Source of the DNA: a virus
IMG/VR virus record: IMGVR_UViG_3300017769_000071
Span: 1 to 31,712 of that record
DNA: 31,712 bases
Strand: one strand, 5' to 3'
Position 1 is the stretch's first letter. The number at the start of each line of letters is the position of its first letter. The notes under the pieces were generated by a model. That model did not search any database. It was not told the DNA's origin and was given only the letters and a program-made list of their open reading frames with translations. Positions 24,168-29,382 of this stretch are shown here, piece after piece. The position numbers and the translations under genes were made by a program.

Positions 24168-24362
24168 AACAAGGGGCGTAGTATACCTTTCTGGGCGAGG
24201 AGCATTAGGTTTGTCCTCGTCCTAGCCTCCCGATGGCGGAACACAACGCCGCAGATCCCTAAATTAAAGCCACCCTACCGAATAGACATGGGCGTTAATC
24301 ATGGGCAAAGACAGGCTACGCATAATAGAAAAACTGTCTAATCTGCGGAACACCTAAATTAT

Positions 24363-24385
24363 ACCAGTTCTTGATTTGTTCTGGT
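24363..24385. promoter_or_regulatory. O2-like dyad with 13-base spacer
   Basis: ACCAG and CTGGT pair but are separated by 13 instead of ten bases. The right half GATTTGTTCTGGTT is the exact reverse complement of the half-site at 26102-26115. Confidence 0.35.
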
Positions 24386-24474
24386 TTTGGTTTAGAGGTT
24401 TAAAAAACCAAAGTTGGTACCCCAAAGTTGATAAAGTTGTTCGTTATCAAGGGGTTAAGAGGTTTTGGTTTGGG

Positions 24475-24504
24475 TTTGCAATGATAGCAAAAACAAAGTA
24501 AAAT
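24475..24504 (+). promoter_or_regulatory. Possible promoter with O1-like site
   Basis: GCAATGATAGC at 24478-24488 differs from O1 by one base. A weak TTTGCA (24475-24480) with TAAAAT (24499-24504) at 18 bases could form a promoter for the zinc-ribbon and terminase genes. The operator would then cover the -35 box rather than the spacer. Confidence 0.35.
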
Positions 24505-24633
24505 AGGGGTCGTAAGTCATTGAAAAGGTTCAAACTTTGTGGTTTGGTTTTTTCACCCTATTACATAGGGGTATAGGTATATAAACCTATACCCTGTAGC
24601 ATGGTGGTCAGCAGCGCCAAAATGGAGGTAAAT

Positions 24634-24876
24634 ATGAACCAGAGTAATTGTTCTTATTGTGGGGAGCGTAAAGGGTATATCGTGCTGAGTAATAAGCAGT
24701 GGTGCGAAGTGTGCTGGGAAGATGCACAGAACAATTTCAACAAAAACTATGAAGAGTTGCTAGAGCGCAGGTATCTGATCAAAGGCATGCGAGATGCAGG
24801 TTGGCAGATTACCATGAAAGGCAATATGTATTATCCAGATGATGAACACAGCAACGTGTTCCATATAAGCTTCTAG
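24634..24876 (+). CDS. Small zinc-ribbon protein
   Basis: 80 residues from ATG 24634, preferred over an in-frame ATG at 24601 because GGAGG lies five bases before it. CSYCGERKGYIVLSNKQWCE followed by VCWED gives a C-x2-C and C-x2-C pair near residues 6-27, a classic zinc ribbon. The C-terminal half is helical and aromatic (EELLERRYLIKGMRDAGW). It is likely a small regulatory or nucleic-acid-binding protein. The first codons lie in an O2 element. It ends nine bases before the small terminase ATG, with GGAGGG in between, so the two are probably cotranscribed. Confidence 0.65.
   Translation: MNQSNCSYCGERKGYIVLSNKQWCEVCWEDAQNNFNKNYEELLERRYLIKGMRDAGWQITMKGNMYYPDDEHSNVFHISF
24637..24658. promoter_or_regulatory. 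O2 element inside a gene start
   Basis: AACCAG, AGTAATTGTT, CTTATT; four of six arm pairs. It overlaps codons 2-9 of the zinc-ribbon gene, so it could act on transcript or translation initiation, or be coincidental in coding sequence. Confidence 0.3.
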
Positions 24877-24885
24877 GAGGGCAGC

Positions 24886-25410
24886 ATGCCAAAGGTCGGA
24901 GAGGACTTGCCAAAGGAACAGCGCGAAGCTGGTCTAAGGCGTTTGAAACCACAGCAACAGGAATTTCTTGATTACTATCTGCACAAGGATATGACGCAGA
25001 CAGAAGCAGCGCGAAGAGCGAAGTACAAAAACCCGACAGTGCAAGCTGTCAGGCTATTGCGTAATCCAGTGGTACAAGACCGTTTGCAAGAGATGAGATT
25101 GGAGGCCCAAGCAAGGTTCGGGGTCACAGTGGACAAGTCTATTCGGGACTTGAAAAAGATTCGGGATCAAGCGTGGGAGATGGGTAAGTTCAGCGAAGCA
25201 ATTCGGGCTGAAGAGTTGCGCCTGAAAGCTGCGGGACTACTGATCAACAAGCAGCATGTCATCAAAGAGGAAATAACTGCGTCTACAAAAGAGGAAATAG
25301 CGAAGAAACTAGAGGACTTCAGGAGACTCGCAGAGGGTCGTATGCGTAACGTAACACCAGATATGGAAGCAATAGAGCATGAACCACAAGATATAGTAGC
25401 GGATAATTGA
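24886..25410 (+). CDS. terS: Terminase small subunit
   Basis: 174 residues, RBS GGAGGG. The N-terminal part RLKPQQQEFLDYYLHKDMTQ, TEAARRAKYKNPTVQAVRLL and RNPVVQDRLQEM is the helix-turn-helix region of the Terminase_2 small subunit family; a helical oligomerisation part (SIRDLKKIRDQAWEMGKF) and a charged tail follow. It recognises the packaging start site on phage DNA and delivers it to the large subunit, which is not in this window. Unusually it lies among small accessory genes rather than directly before the large subunit. The pentamer array about 1.3 kb upstream is a candidate recognition region. Confidence 0.85.
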   Translation: MPKVGEDLPKEQREAGLRRLKPQQQEFLDYYLHKDMTQTEAARRAKYKNPTVQAVRLLRNPVVQDRLQEMRLEAQARFGVTVDKSIRDLKKIRDQAWEMGKFSEAIRAEELRLKAAGLLINKQHVIKEEITASTKEEIAKKLEDFRRLAEGRMRNVTPDMEAIEHEPQDIVADN

Positions 25411-25430
25411 GAATCGACTAATTGTTCTCG
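25409..25430. promoter_or_regulatory. O2-related element after terS
   Basis: Core ACTAATTGTT with GAGAA (25409-25413) and TTCTC (25425-25429) as paired flanks. It overlaps the terS stop codon region. Confidence 0.35.
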
Positions 25431-25467
25431 TTTGCCTTGGGCGGGGGGACGGGGCGGAGCCTGCGGG

Positions 25468-25489
25468 TTCCAGTAGAATTGTTCGGGTT
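25468..25489. promoter_or_regulatory. O2 element
   Basis: TTCCAG, TAGAATTGTT, CGGGTT. Core conserved, arms mixed between the CCAG and CGGG types. It leads into the TTCGGG repeats upstream of the terminator. Confidence 0.4.
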
Positions 25490-25543
25490 CGGGATGGTCT
25501 TCGGGCTTCGGGCTTCGGGTTCGGGCTTGACTCGGCCTTCGGG
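25482..25543 (+). repeat. TTCGGG hexamer cluster
   Basis: Seven TTCGGG copies at 25482, 25488, 25500, 25507, 25514, 25520 and 25538. In RNA each UUCG with flanking G/C could be part of stable tetraloops, and the G3 runs give a G-quadruplex motif. Confidence 0.65.
25503..25525 (+). other. G-quadruplex motif
   Basis: Four GGG runs at 25503-25505, 25510-25512, 25517-25519 and 25523-25525 with loops of 4, 4 and 3 bases, fitting the canonical G3N1-7 pattern on the + strand (DNA and mRNA). Confidence 0.55.
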
Positions 25544-25578
25544 GTCGGGCCATGATTGGTTGATTCCTCCCAAGACCT

Positions 25579-25610
25579 CCCCGGTGGCACCCGTGCTGCC
25601 GGGGTTTTTT
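25579..25610 (+). terminator. Rho-independent terminator after terS
   Basis: CCCCGG (25579-25584) pairs with CCGGGG (25599-25604), and the inner GGCAC pairs with GTGCT through wobble-tolerant bases; six Ts follow. Strong terminator for the terS unit, with O2 copies on both sides. Confidence 0.8.
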
Positions 25611-25626
25611 GTTCGGGGTCGGGAAG

Positions 25627-25648
25627 ACACAGTACAATTGTTCGGGTC
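25627..25648. promoter_or_regulatory. O2 element
   Basis: ACACAG, TACAATTGTT, CGGGTC. Core identical to the copies at 25761, 26165 and 27082. Lies just after the terminator. Confidence 0.45.
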
Positions 25649-25696
25649 CAACCCCGGTGTTATGTGTGCCAGTTGTGTTAGTCGTCAATGCTTTGT

Positions 25697-25753
25697 CCAA
25701 CAGCAGTGTTACTGTTACCAGTTGTATTCCCAACAGCAGTGTTATTGCTACCA
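25697..25753. repeat. Two 24-base direct repeats
   Basis: CCAACAGCAGTGTTA then two variable pyrimidines and TACCA, at 25697-25720 and 25730-25753, start to start 33 bases. They differ at two positions, both C/T. A weaker third unit (CCAAC, GTGTTA, CCAGTTGT) precedes and a partial one (ACAGCAGTGGTAAT) follows at about 25790. Confidence 0.6.
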
Positions 25754-25760
25754 TTGGTAA

Positions 25761-25782
25761 AACCAGTACAATTGTTCCTTGT
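25761..25782. promoter_or_regulatory. O2 element
   Basis: AACCAG, TACAATTGTT, CCTTGT. Left arm and core consensus, right arm diverged; an alternative GTACAA/TTGTAC pair exists within it. Confidence 0.45.
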
Positions 25783-25873
25783 ACGGATAGACAGCAGTGG
25801 TAATCTCGGCGTTGGGAAAACAAGAAGAAGCAGTTGAGGACAATCTGTATGATAAAAAAATATTATTTTCTTG

Positions 25874-25902
25874 TTGACTCACCTGGCAATGATTGCTATA
25901 TA
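25874..25902 (+). promoter_or_regulatory. O1-controlled promoter 4
   Basis: TTGACT at 25874-25879, 17-base spacer, TATATA at 25897-25902. GCAATGATTGC sits at 25886-25896, perfect O1. Drives the small membrane protein gene at 25933. Confidence 0.8.
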
Positions 25903-25932
25903 TAATAGGTAAGTTAAACAAAGGAGGCAAAA

Positions 25933-26103
25933 ATGACTAAGGGAGATCTAGTAACGGGACTCGGCTTCGTCCTCGTGTTGTTGATGTCGGGGCTAGAGCC
26001 AATGCCTCACAACTTCCAAGCTTTCTGGTTTCACATCGGGCTTCTGATGATCGGGGTGGTAGCTATGGCTACGGGAGTATGGATGAGGTGGAAGCGAATC
26101 TAA
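25933..26103 (+). CDS. Small two-helix membrane protein
   Basis: 56 residues. AAGGAGG precedes the ATG by about six bases, and O1 promoter 4 lies 30 bases upstream, so this short frame has better expression signals than most neighbours. Two hydrophobic segments (VTGLGFVLVLLMSGL, then HIGLLMIGVVAMATGVWM) are separated by a polar turn (EPMPHNFQAFWF), and the protein ends with basic WKRI. The shape fits a small holin or a superinfection-type membrane protein, but no family is recognised and the distance from the lysozyme argues against a simple lysis cassette. A one-gene unit with a terminator 23 bases after the stop. Confidence 0.65.
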   Translation: MTKGDLVTGLGFVLVLLMSGLEPMPHNFQAFWFHIGLLMIGVVAMATGVWMRWKRI

Positions 26104-26115
26104 CCAGAACAAATC
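26102..26115. promoter_or_regulatory. O2 half-site
   Basis: AACCAGAACAAATC beginning within the stop codon. Only the left half of O2 is present. It precedes the terminator at 26126. Confidence 0.35.
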
Positions 26116-26125
26116 ACTGAGACTC

Positions 26126-26151
26126 ACCCGGCTTCCGCCGGGTATTTTTTT
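26126..26151 (+). terminator. Rho-independent terminator
   Basis: ACCCGGC (26126-26132), TTCC loop, GCCGGGT (26137-26143), then a run of seven Ts. Confidence 0.85.
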
Positions 26152-26164
26152 GTCCGCAGGCTAT

Positions 26165-26186
26165 AACCAGTACAATTGTTCGTGCT
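26165..26186. promoter_or_regulatory. O2 element
   Basis: AACCAG, TACAATTGTT, CGTGCT. Placed after the terminator and before O1 promoter 5. A GC-rich hairpin and an A-run/T-run hairpin follow before the promoter. Confidence 0.45.
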
Positions 26187-26248
26187 ACTTCTGAGCGCCG
26201 GAAGCCGCAGCACGGCTGCAAAAAAAAACTTTTTTGTGCTTTTTCTTA

Positions 26249-26277
26249 TTGACACTGCTTGCAATGATTGCTATTTA
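26249..26277 (+). promoter_or_regulatory. O1-controlled promoter 5
   Basis: TTGACA at 26249-26254, 17-base spacer, TATTTA at 26272-26277, with perfect O1 GCAATGATTGC at 26261-26271. Drives 26310 and the GGCT-like gene. Confidence 0.8.
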
Positions 26278-26309
26278 TATACCTATCGAAACAAGAAGAG
26301 GTAAAGACA

Positions 26310-26612
26310 ATGTACAAGTACCAAGAAATCAAAGAGCATTTTGTTGAGTGGATGGAAGAGCAAGACGCTGAGTGGCTACAGGCTAACAAAGACGACTGGC
26401 ATCACCACGCCTTCAACATGGACTATTACATCATTGGAACACACAAAGCCAAAGAATGGATGGGTGACAAAGTTTTTGACATCATTGAAGCCATCAAGAC
26501 CTACGAGCAAGATAACTTTGGTGAAGTGACAACAGACTTTTCCGACCCAGAAAAGCTAGTGAATATGTATGCTTATATTGTGGGTGAAGAAGTCGTGAAC
26601 GAATGGAGATAA
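26310..26612 (+). CDS. Acidic protein of unknown function
   Basis: 100 residues from ATG 26310, which has GAGG in the recurring leader GAAGAGGTAAAGAC; an upstream TTG lies inside the promoter and is excluded. It is acidic and Trp-rich (YKYQEIKEHFVEWMEEQDAE, WLQANKDDWHHHAF), helical, with a DYYIIGTHKAKEWMGDKVFD centre. It may be an inhibitor-type small protein, since such acidic Trp-rich shapes are common among phage counter-defence proteins, but that is a guess. The next frame, the GGCT-like gene, follows after four bases. Confidence 0.55.
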   Translation: MYKYQEIKEHFVEWMEEQDAEWLQANKDDWHHHAFNMDYYIIGTHKAKEWMGDKVFDIIEAIKTYEQDNFGEVTTDFSDPEKLVNMYAYIVGEEVVNEWR

Positions 26613-26616
26613 AGAG

Positions 26617-27015
26617 ATGTTATACTTTTCTTATGGTTCAAACTTGAACCAATCACAAATGGCTTTCCGCTGTCCTACAGCGGAGCCGCTTGGGTCCGCA
26701 TACTTTCCCGGCTGAAAACTGGTGTTTAAGGGTGTTGCCGATATTGTTATCGGGGAACCTGAAGACTTGCTACCTGTCGGGATCTGGAATATTGGGCCTT
26801 GGGATGAGGCAGCACTAGATCGGTATGAAGGCTTCCCGCGTTTATACAGGAAGGAAACAATTAACGGGATGATGACTTACATTATGAACAAACACGGGTT
26901 GCATCCACCGTCAGTCGATTACTTCAACACGATTTTGATCGGGTATGATGACTTCGGGCTTGATACTTCGGCGCTTTACTCGGCGCTTGATGAGTCAGAG
27001 CTTTCTGTAGCCTAG
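26617..27015 (+). pseudogene. Gamma-glutamylcyclotransferase-like protein with in-frame TGA
   Basis: One continuous frame of 132 residues apart from TGA at codon 33 (26713-26715). Before it: MLYFSYGSNLNQSQMAFRCP, TAEPLGSAYFPG. After it: KLVFKGVADIVIG, PVGIWNIGPWDEAALDRYEG, FPRLYRKE, PPSVDYFNTILIGYDDFGLD. This is the AIG2/GGCT fold of the phage type, with substrate loop YGSNL and catalytic Glu near codon 71. Family proteins typically have Trp at the TGA position (PGW-x-LVF-x-GVADI, from memory), and TGG to TGA is one base. GGCT enzymes release 5-oxoproline from gamma-glutamyl amines or peptides. The gene may be inactive, read through, or carry a sequencing error. The 3' part alone could start at GTG 26722. 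Confidence 0.75.
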
Positions 27016-27031
27016 TAAAATTGTTCTGGTT
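27010..27031. promoter_or_regulatory. O2 element over the GGCT stop codon
   Basis: GCCTAG, TAAAATTGTT, CTGGTT. The TAG stop at 27013-27015 is part of the left arm. Right arm is consensus. Confidence 0.45.
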
Positions 27032-27039
27032 CCGAAGAG

Positions 27040-27069
27040 ATCCCCGCAGCACGGTGCGGGGATTTTTTT
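27040..27069 (+). terminator. Rho-independent terminator
   Basis: ATCCCCGCA (27040-27048) pairs with TGCGGGGAT (27055-27063), then seven Ts. O2 copies lie 9 bases before and 13 bases after. Confidence 0.85.
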
Positions 27070-27081
27070 GTCCCCGGAAAA

Positions 27082-27103
27082 AACCAGTACAATTGTTCCG
27101 TTT
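27082..27103. promoter_or_regulatory. O2 element
   Basis: AACCAG, TACAATTGTT, CCGTTT. With the copy at 27010 it can form 12 of 13 base pairs around the terminator. Confidence 0.45.
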
Positions 27104-27153
27104 ATTTACTAAAGATTCAACGCAAAAAAAGTATCAATCGCTACTTTTTGTTG

Positions 27154-27182
27154 TTGACTGTTTGCAATGATTGCTATAACTT
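27154..27182 (+). promoter_or_regulatory. O1-controlled promoter 6
   Basis: TTGACT at 27154-27159, 17-base spacer, TAACTT at 27177-27182 (TATAAC two bases earlier is an alternative -10). Perfect O1 GCAATGATTGC at 27164-27174. An AAAAAGTA/TACTTTTT hairpin lies just upstream. Confidence 0.75.
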
Positions 27183-27216
27183 ATGTATATCGTTAACAAG
27201 TAAGAGGTATAAAACA

Positions 27217-27429
27217 ATGTTTAATTACGCACATGTTGTAAAGATGGCTGGATGGAAGCTTTATCATGTAATGACACCAGCAGATGATCTTCTTGTGTCT
27301 GTCGCGCCAAATGTAGATCTTGATGATAACGTCACTGCTTTCTGTCATGAGGAGCAAGAGATGATTAAGATTCAGGGATGGAATTGTACATTCCAAGAGA
27401 TTGATTACATGACAGGAAAGGAATTGTAG
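27217..27429 (+). CDS. Small protein of unknown function
   Basis: 70 residues from ATG 27217 with AGAGG upstream; earlier in-frame starts lie in the promoter. Contains AHVVKMAGWKLYHVMTPADD and a C-terminal KIQGWNCTFQEIDYMTGKEL, with regular aromatic residues suggesting a small alpha/beta fold. No family recognised. One base separates its stop from the next ATG. Confidence 0.5.
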   Translation: MFNYAHVVKMAGWKLYHVMTPADDLLVSVAPNVDLDDNVTAFCHEEQEMIKIQGWNCTFQEIDYMTGKEL

Positions 27430-27430
27430 T

Positions 27431-27679
27431 ATGTGGTTCGCTAGTGTTTCTCCGAATATCTGGATTGTCGATGATGGCACACTGGATACAGTAGTCAGGT
27501 TTTATGATGGCAAAGACACACAAACTTATCGTTACGATACCGAGTATCGTAATGGTTTCCCTGATGACGATCAATTTCTGCGAGAGGTATACAAAGAATT
27601 AAATGCGTATGTTGTGCAGAATGAGATTAGGTCAGTGCATACTGGTAACTCAAACCCAGCAGGCAATCCTTGGGATTAA
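27431..27679 (+). CDS. Small protein of unknown function
   Basis: 82 residues, beginning MWFASVSPNIWIVDDGTLDT, with a beta-rich first half and an acidic helix (DDDQFLREVYKELNAYVVQN). Ends with a Pro/Trp tail (NPAGNPWD). Second gene of the two-gene unit from O1 promoter 6, closed by a terminator 20 bases later. No similarity recognised. Confidence 0.5.
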   Translation: MWFASVSPNIWIVDDGTLDTVVRFYDGKDTQTYRYDTEYRNGFPDDDQFLREVYKELNAYVVQNEIRSVHTGNSNPAGNPWD

Positions 27680-27699
27680 ATAATTCGATCTAATACGAG

Positions 27700-27724
27700 C
27701 CGGGCAGCGATGCCCGGTTTTTTT
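27700..27724 (+). terminator. Rho-independent terminator
   Basis: CCGGGCA (27700-27706), GCGA loop, TGCCCGG (27711-27717), seven Ts. Confidence 0.85.
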
Positions 27725-27731
27725 GTGTTCA

Positions 27732-27753
27732 AACTAGTATAATTGTTCTGAAT
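27732..27753. promoter_or_regulatory. O2 element
   Basis: AACTAG, TATAATTGTT, CTGAAT. The core contains TATAAT but there is no -35 box at 17 bases (CGGTTT), so a promoter is unlikely. Confidence 0.4.
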
Positions 27754-27858
27754 CGGGGAATCGGGGATCGGGGATTCTGTTGCCTGCCCCATAGTATTTT
27801 GAGCGCTTCCGTCCTCCTAACATAAACCCCCCACGCGCGTTCTTTTTTTCTTTTTTTT

Positions 27859-27875
27859 GAACAATTGTTCTGGTT
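27859..27875. promoter_or_regulatory. O2 element, palindromic core
   Basis: GAACAATTGTTC is a perfect 12-bp palindrome followed by TGGTT, the full right arm. It follows a T-rich tract and lies 47 bases before O1 promoter 7. Confidence 0.45.
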
Positions 27876-27921
27876 ATTTTTAAGTCATTGTTTTTAAACA
27901 ATAAAACAGTGCATTTTTTTA

Positions 27922-27950
27922 TAGATTTGTGCAATGATTGCTGATATACA
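27922..27950 (+). promoter_or_regulatory. O1-controlled promoter 7
   Basis: TAGATT at 27922-27927, 17-base spacer, TATACA at 27945-27950, with perfect O1 GCAATGATTGC at 27931-27941. The weaker -35 suggests lower basal activity. Drives the amidoligase gene. Confidence 0.7.
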
Positions 27951-28005
27951 ATAGAGACAAGGCCGAAGGTAGGCCTGCAAAACTAGAAAAAAGGTAGTAA
28001 AAACA

Positions 28006-29382
28006 ATGACTTACAATTTTGAAACAGACTTTCCGACATTTGGCGTTGAATGGGAATGGTGCAATGCAAGGCCAGCAATTATCAATCCGACTGATGATAC
28101 TAGGGTTAAAGCCAAAAAAGAGGCTTTTAATCAGGCTGGCGAAATAGCCCATGGTTTTAAAGCACATCGTAATAATTGGGATTACGAAAATTGGGCCAGA
28201 GAATTGACAGCACTTGGCTTTGACTGGGTTTTCTATCAGGGTGTTGACCGTCATTCTTCCCCTGAAAGCACTCAAGGCATTAAATGCGAGGCTACCAGCC
28301 CACCATTCTCAATTCTTTCAATGCAAGCCAAGTCTGACATCAAGCGTTTTTTAAATGCCATTGAAAGCCTTGGTGGTAGGGGTTGGCACCAATACCGCTT
28401 TGAACAAGAGTACAAGGCTGGCATGCACTGTCACATTGGCAACGCTTGGATATTGGCAAGTCACCAGTCACCAGATCAACATTGGCATGAAAGCAAGCAA
28501 TACATGGCATCGTCAAAACGCCACTATTCTGGCGCGACTGGTGATGTTATGCCATTGGAATTAGCAAAGGATGTTATCACTAGATTTGCTGGCGCACAGC
28601 ATGACGCATGCTTGCCATATGACAGGCGTCAATCATCTGGCAACTATGGCCATGGCCTCTGGCCTTGTACTGATATCAGACACGTTGCTGAGAATGGTCA
28701 AAGTCATTCTGATTTCTGGAATGCTGACACGCCAGCAAGTGCCGCCAGAATATTAGGCCGTCACGGTAGCAGTTCAAAATTTGCCGCTGTTTCGCTTGAT
28801 ACATGGACAAGACTTGGCACTGTAGAATTTAGACAACACCAGACAACACTTAGTGTTGATAAGCTTTGGCATTGGCTTGGCTTGATTGATAACGCTTTTA
28901 GGACCAGTGCCAAAGGCCGTATCAATTGGCTGGCCATAGGCCAGAGTGCAACACCAAGTGTTGTATCAACGCCAGAGCAATTGTTTCGCGCCCACAGTCG
29001 TCTAGGTTTGATCTACACAATGATAAGGCGCGATGGGGGTGCTACCACTCAAGACTTGATTAACGCCACTGGCATTGAGGCTCAAAGCATACGCGCCAGA
29101 ATGACAGAGATCCGCAATCGTCTCTCAGCCTCTGGTGTTGATGGTCAATCAGCACTGGTTACACACACGCAACAAGCCTATGGCAACGCTTATGGCGCAA
29201 GCCAAGGCCGTCATGATTTGAATGGCTATGAGGTATTGAGAGAAGTCACAACAACGCCAGTTCAACTTGATCCACTGCTATCAGAGAATGCCAGAGGCCC
29301 GGCCTCACTTTGGTATGGTTTATCAGACGATGCCTTTGAATATTTCCAGAGGCGAATACACACATATCGCAATAGCGCATGA
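28006..29382 (+). CDS. Amidoligase (Amidoligase_2-like) with C-terminal winged helix
   Basis: 458 residues. Amidoligase motifs: FGVEWEW at 12-18 with E15 and E17, GMHCHIG near 139-145, and GTVEFRQH near 272-279. These are the metal and ATP-binding positions of the glutamine-synthetase-like COOH-NH2 ligases predicted to join carboxyl and amino groups on peptides or small molecules. Residues about 340-375 (GGATTQDLINATGIEAQSIR, then ARMTEIRNRL) read as a winged helix of the kind used to bind DNA, an unusual addition. Gly is mostly GGC and GGCC is frequent, unlike neighbours, suggesting a separate origin. A one-gene unit with its own promoter and terminator. The substrate is unknown. Confidence 0.75.
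   Translation: MTYNFETDFPTFGVEWEWCNARPAIINPTDDTRVKAKKEAFNQAGEIAHGFKAHRNNWDYENWARELTALGFDWVFYQGVDRHSSPESTQGIKCEATSPPFSILSMQAKSDIKRFLNAIESLGGRGWHQYRFEQEYKAGMHCHIGNAWILASHQSPDQHWHESKQYMASSKRHYSGATGDVMPLELAKDVITRFAGAQHDACLPYDRRQSSGNYGHGLWPCTDIRHVAENGQSHSDFWNADTPASAARILGRHGSSSKFAAVSLDTWTRLGTVEFRQHQTTLSVDKLWHWLGLIDNAFRTSAKGRINWLAIGQSATPSVVSTPEQLFRAHSRLGLIYTMIRRDGGATTQDLINATGIEAQSIRARMTEIRNRLSASGVDGQSALVTHTQQAYGNAYGASQGRHDLNGYEVLREVTTTPVQLDPLLSENARGPASLWYGLSDDAFEYFQRRIHTYRNSA

Larger units (their letters stand above)
24168..24633. other. Intergenic region with nested hairpins and AT-rich repeats
   Basis: No gene is seen. Hairpin 1 is GGGCGAGGA (24193-24201) with TCCTCGTCC (24214-24222). A nested structure pairs CCGCAGAT (24249-24256) with ATCTGCGG (24341-24348) and, inside it, AGACAG (24309-24314) with CTGTCT (24334-24339). 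GCGGAACAC is directly repeated at 24236 and 24345. From 24383 on there are GGTTTTGGTTT repeats (24383, 24461), the inverted pair TTGATAA/TTATCAA (24428-24450) and a perfect 10-bp inverted repeat GGGTATAGGT/ACCTATACCC (24569-24594). A structured RNA or an origin-like region are both possible. Confidence 0.5.
25411..25932. other. Intergenic region with repeats, terminator and three further O2 copies
   Basis: No convincing gene on either strand. In order: O2, seven TTCGGG hexamers (25482-25543), a G-quadruplex motif, a terminator (25579-25610), O2 at 25627, two 24-base repeats (25697-25753), O2 at 25761 and O1 promoter 4. Open frames crossing it are low-complexity and lack RBS. Confidence 0.6.
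27680..28005. other. Intergenic region before the amidoligase gene
   Basis: Holds a terminator (27700-27724), O2 at 27732, a G4-run repeat (27756-27776) with three GANTC sites, a long T-rich tract (27841-27858), a palindromic O2 at 27859 and O1 promoter 7. No gene is seen. Confidence 0.55.

Noticed and set aside
24168-24633. tRNA gene
   Set aside because: No cloverleaf, TPsiC-like sequence or CCA end could be found in this or other gaps.
25422-25803. Forward frames across the repeat-rich region after terS
   Set aside because: They consist of translated TTCGGG and CAACAGCAG repeats and O2 copies, with no RBS and no domain.
25167-25823. Long reverse frame of 218 residues
   Set aside because: It runs antisense through terS and then the TTCGGG repeats; composition is Pro/Arg low complexity and there is no RBS or domain.
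26617-27015. Alternative genetic code with TGA as Trp
   Set aside because: Several intact genes here stop at TGA and Trp is otherwise TGG throughout.
23628-27753. O2 elements as sigma70 promoters (TANAAT as -10)
   Set aside because: I looked 17 bases upstream of the copies at 20371, 23634, 25633, 25767, 26171, 27088 and 27738 and found no -35 box; only the copy at 4658 has one.
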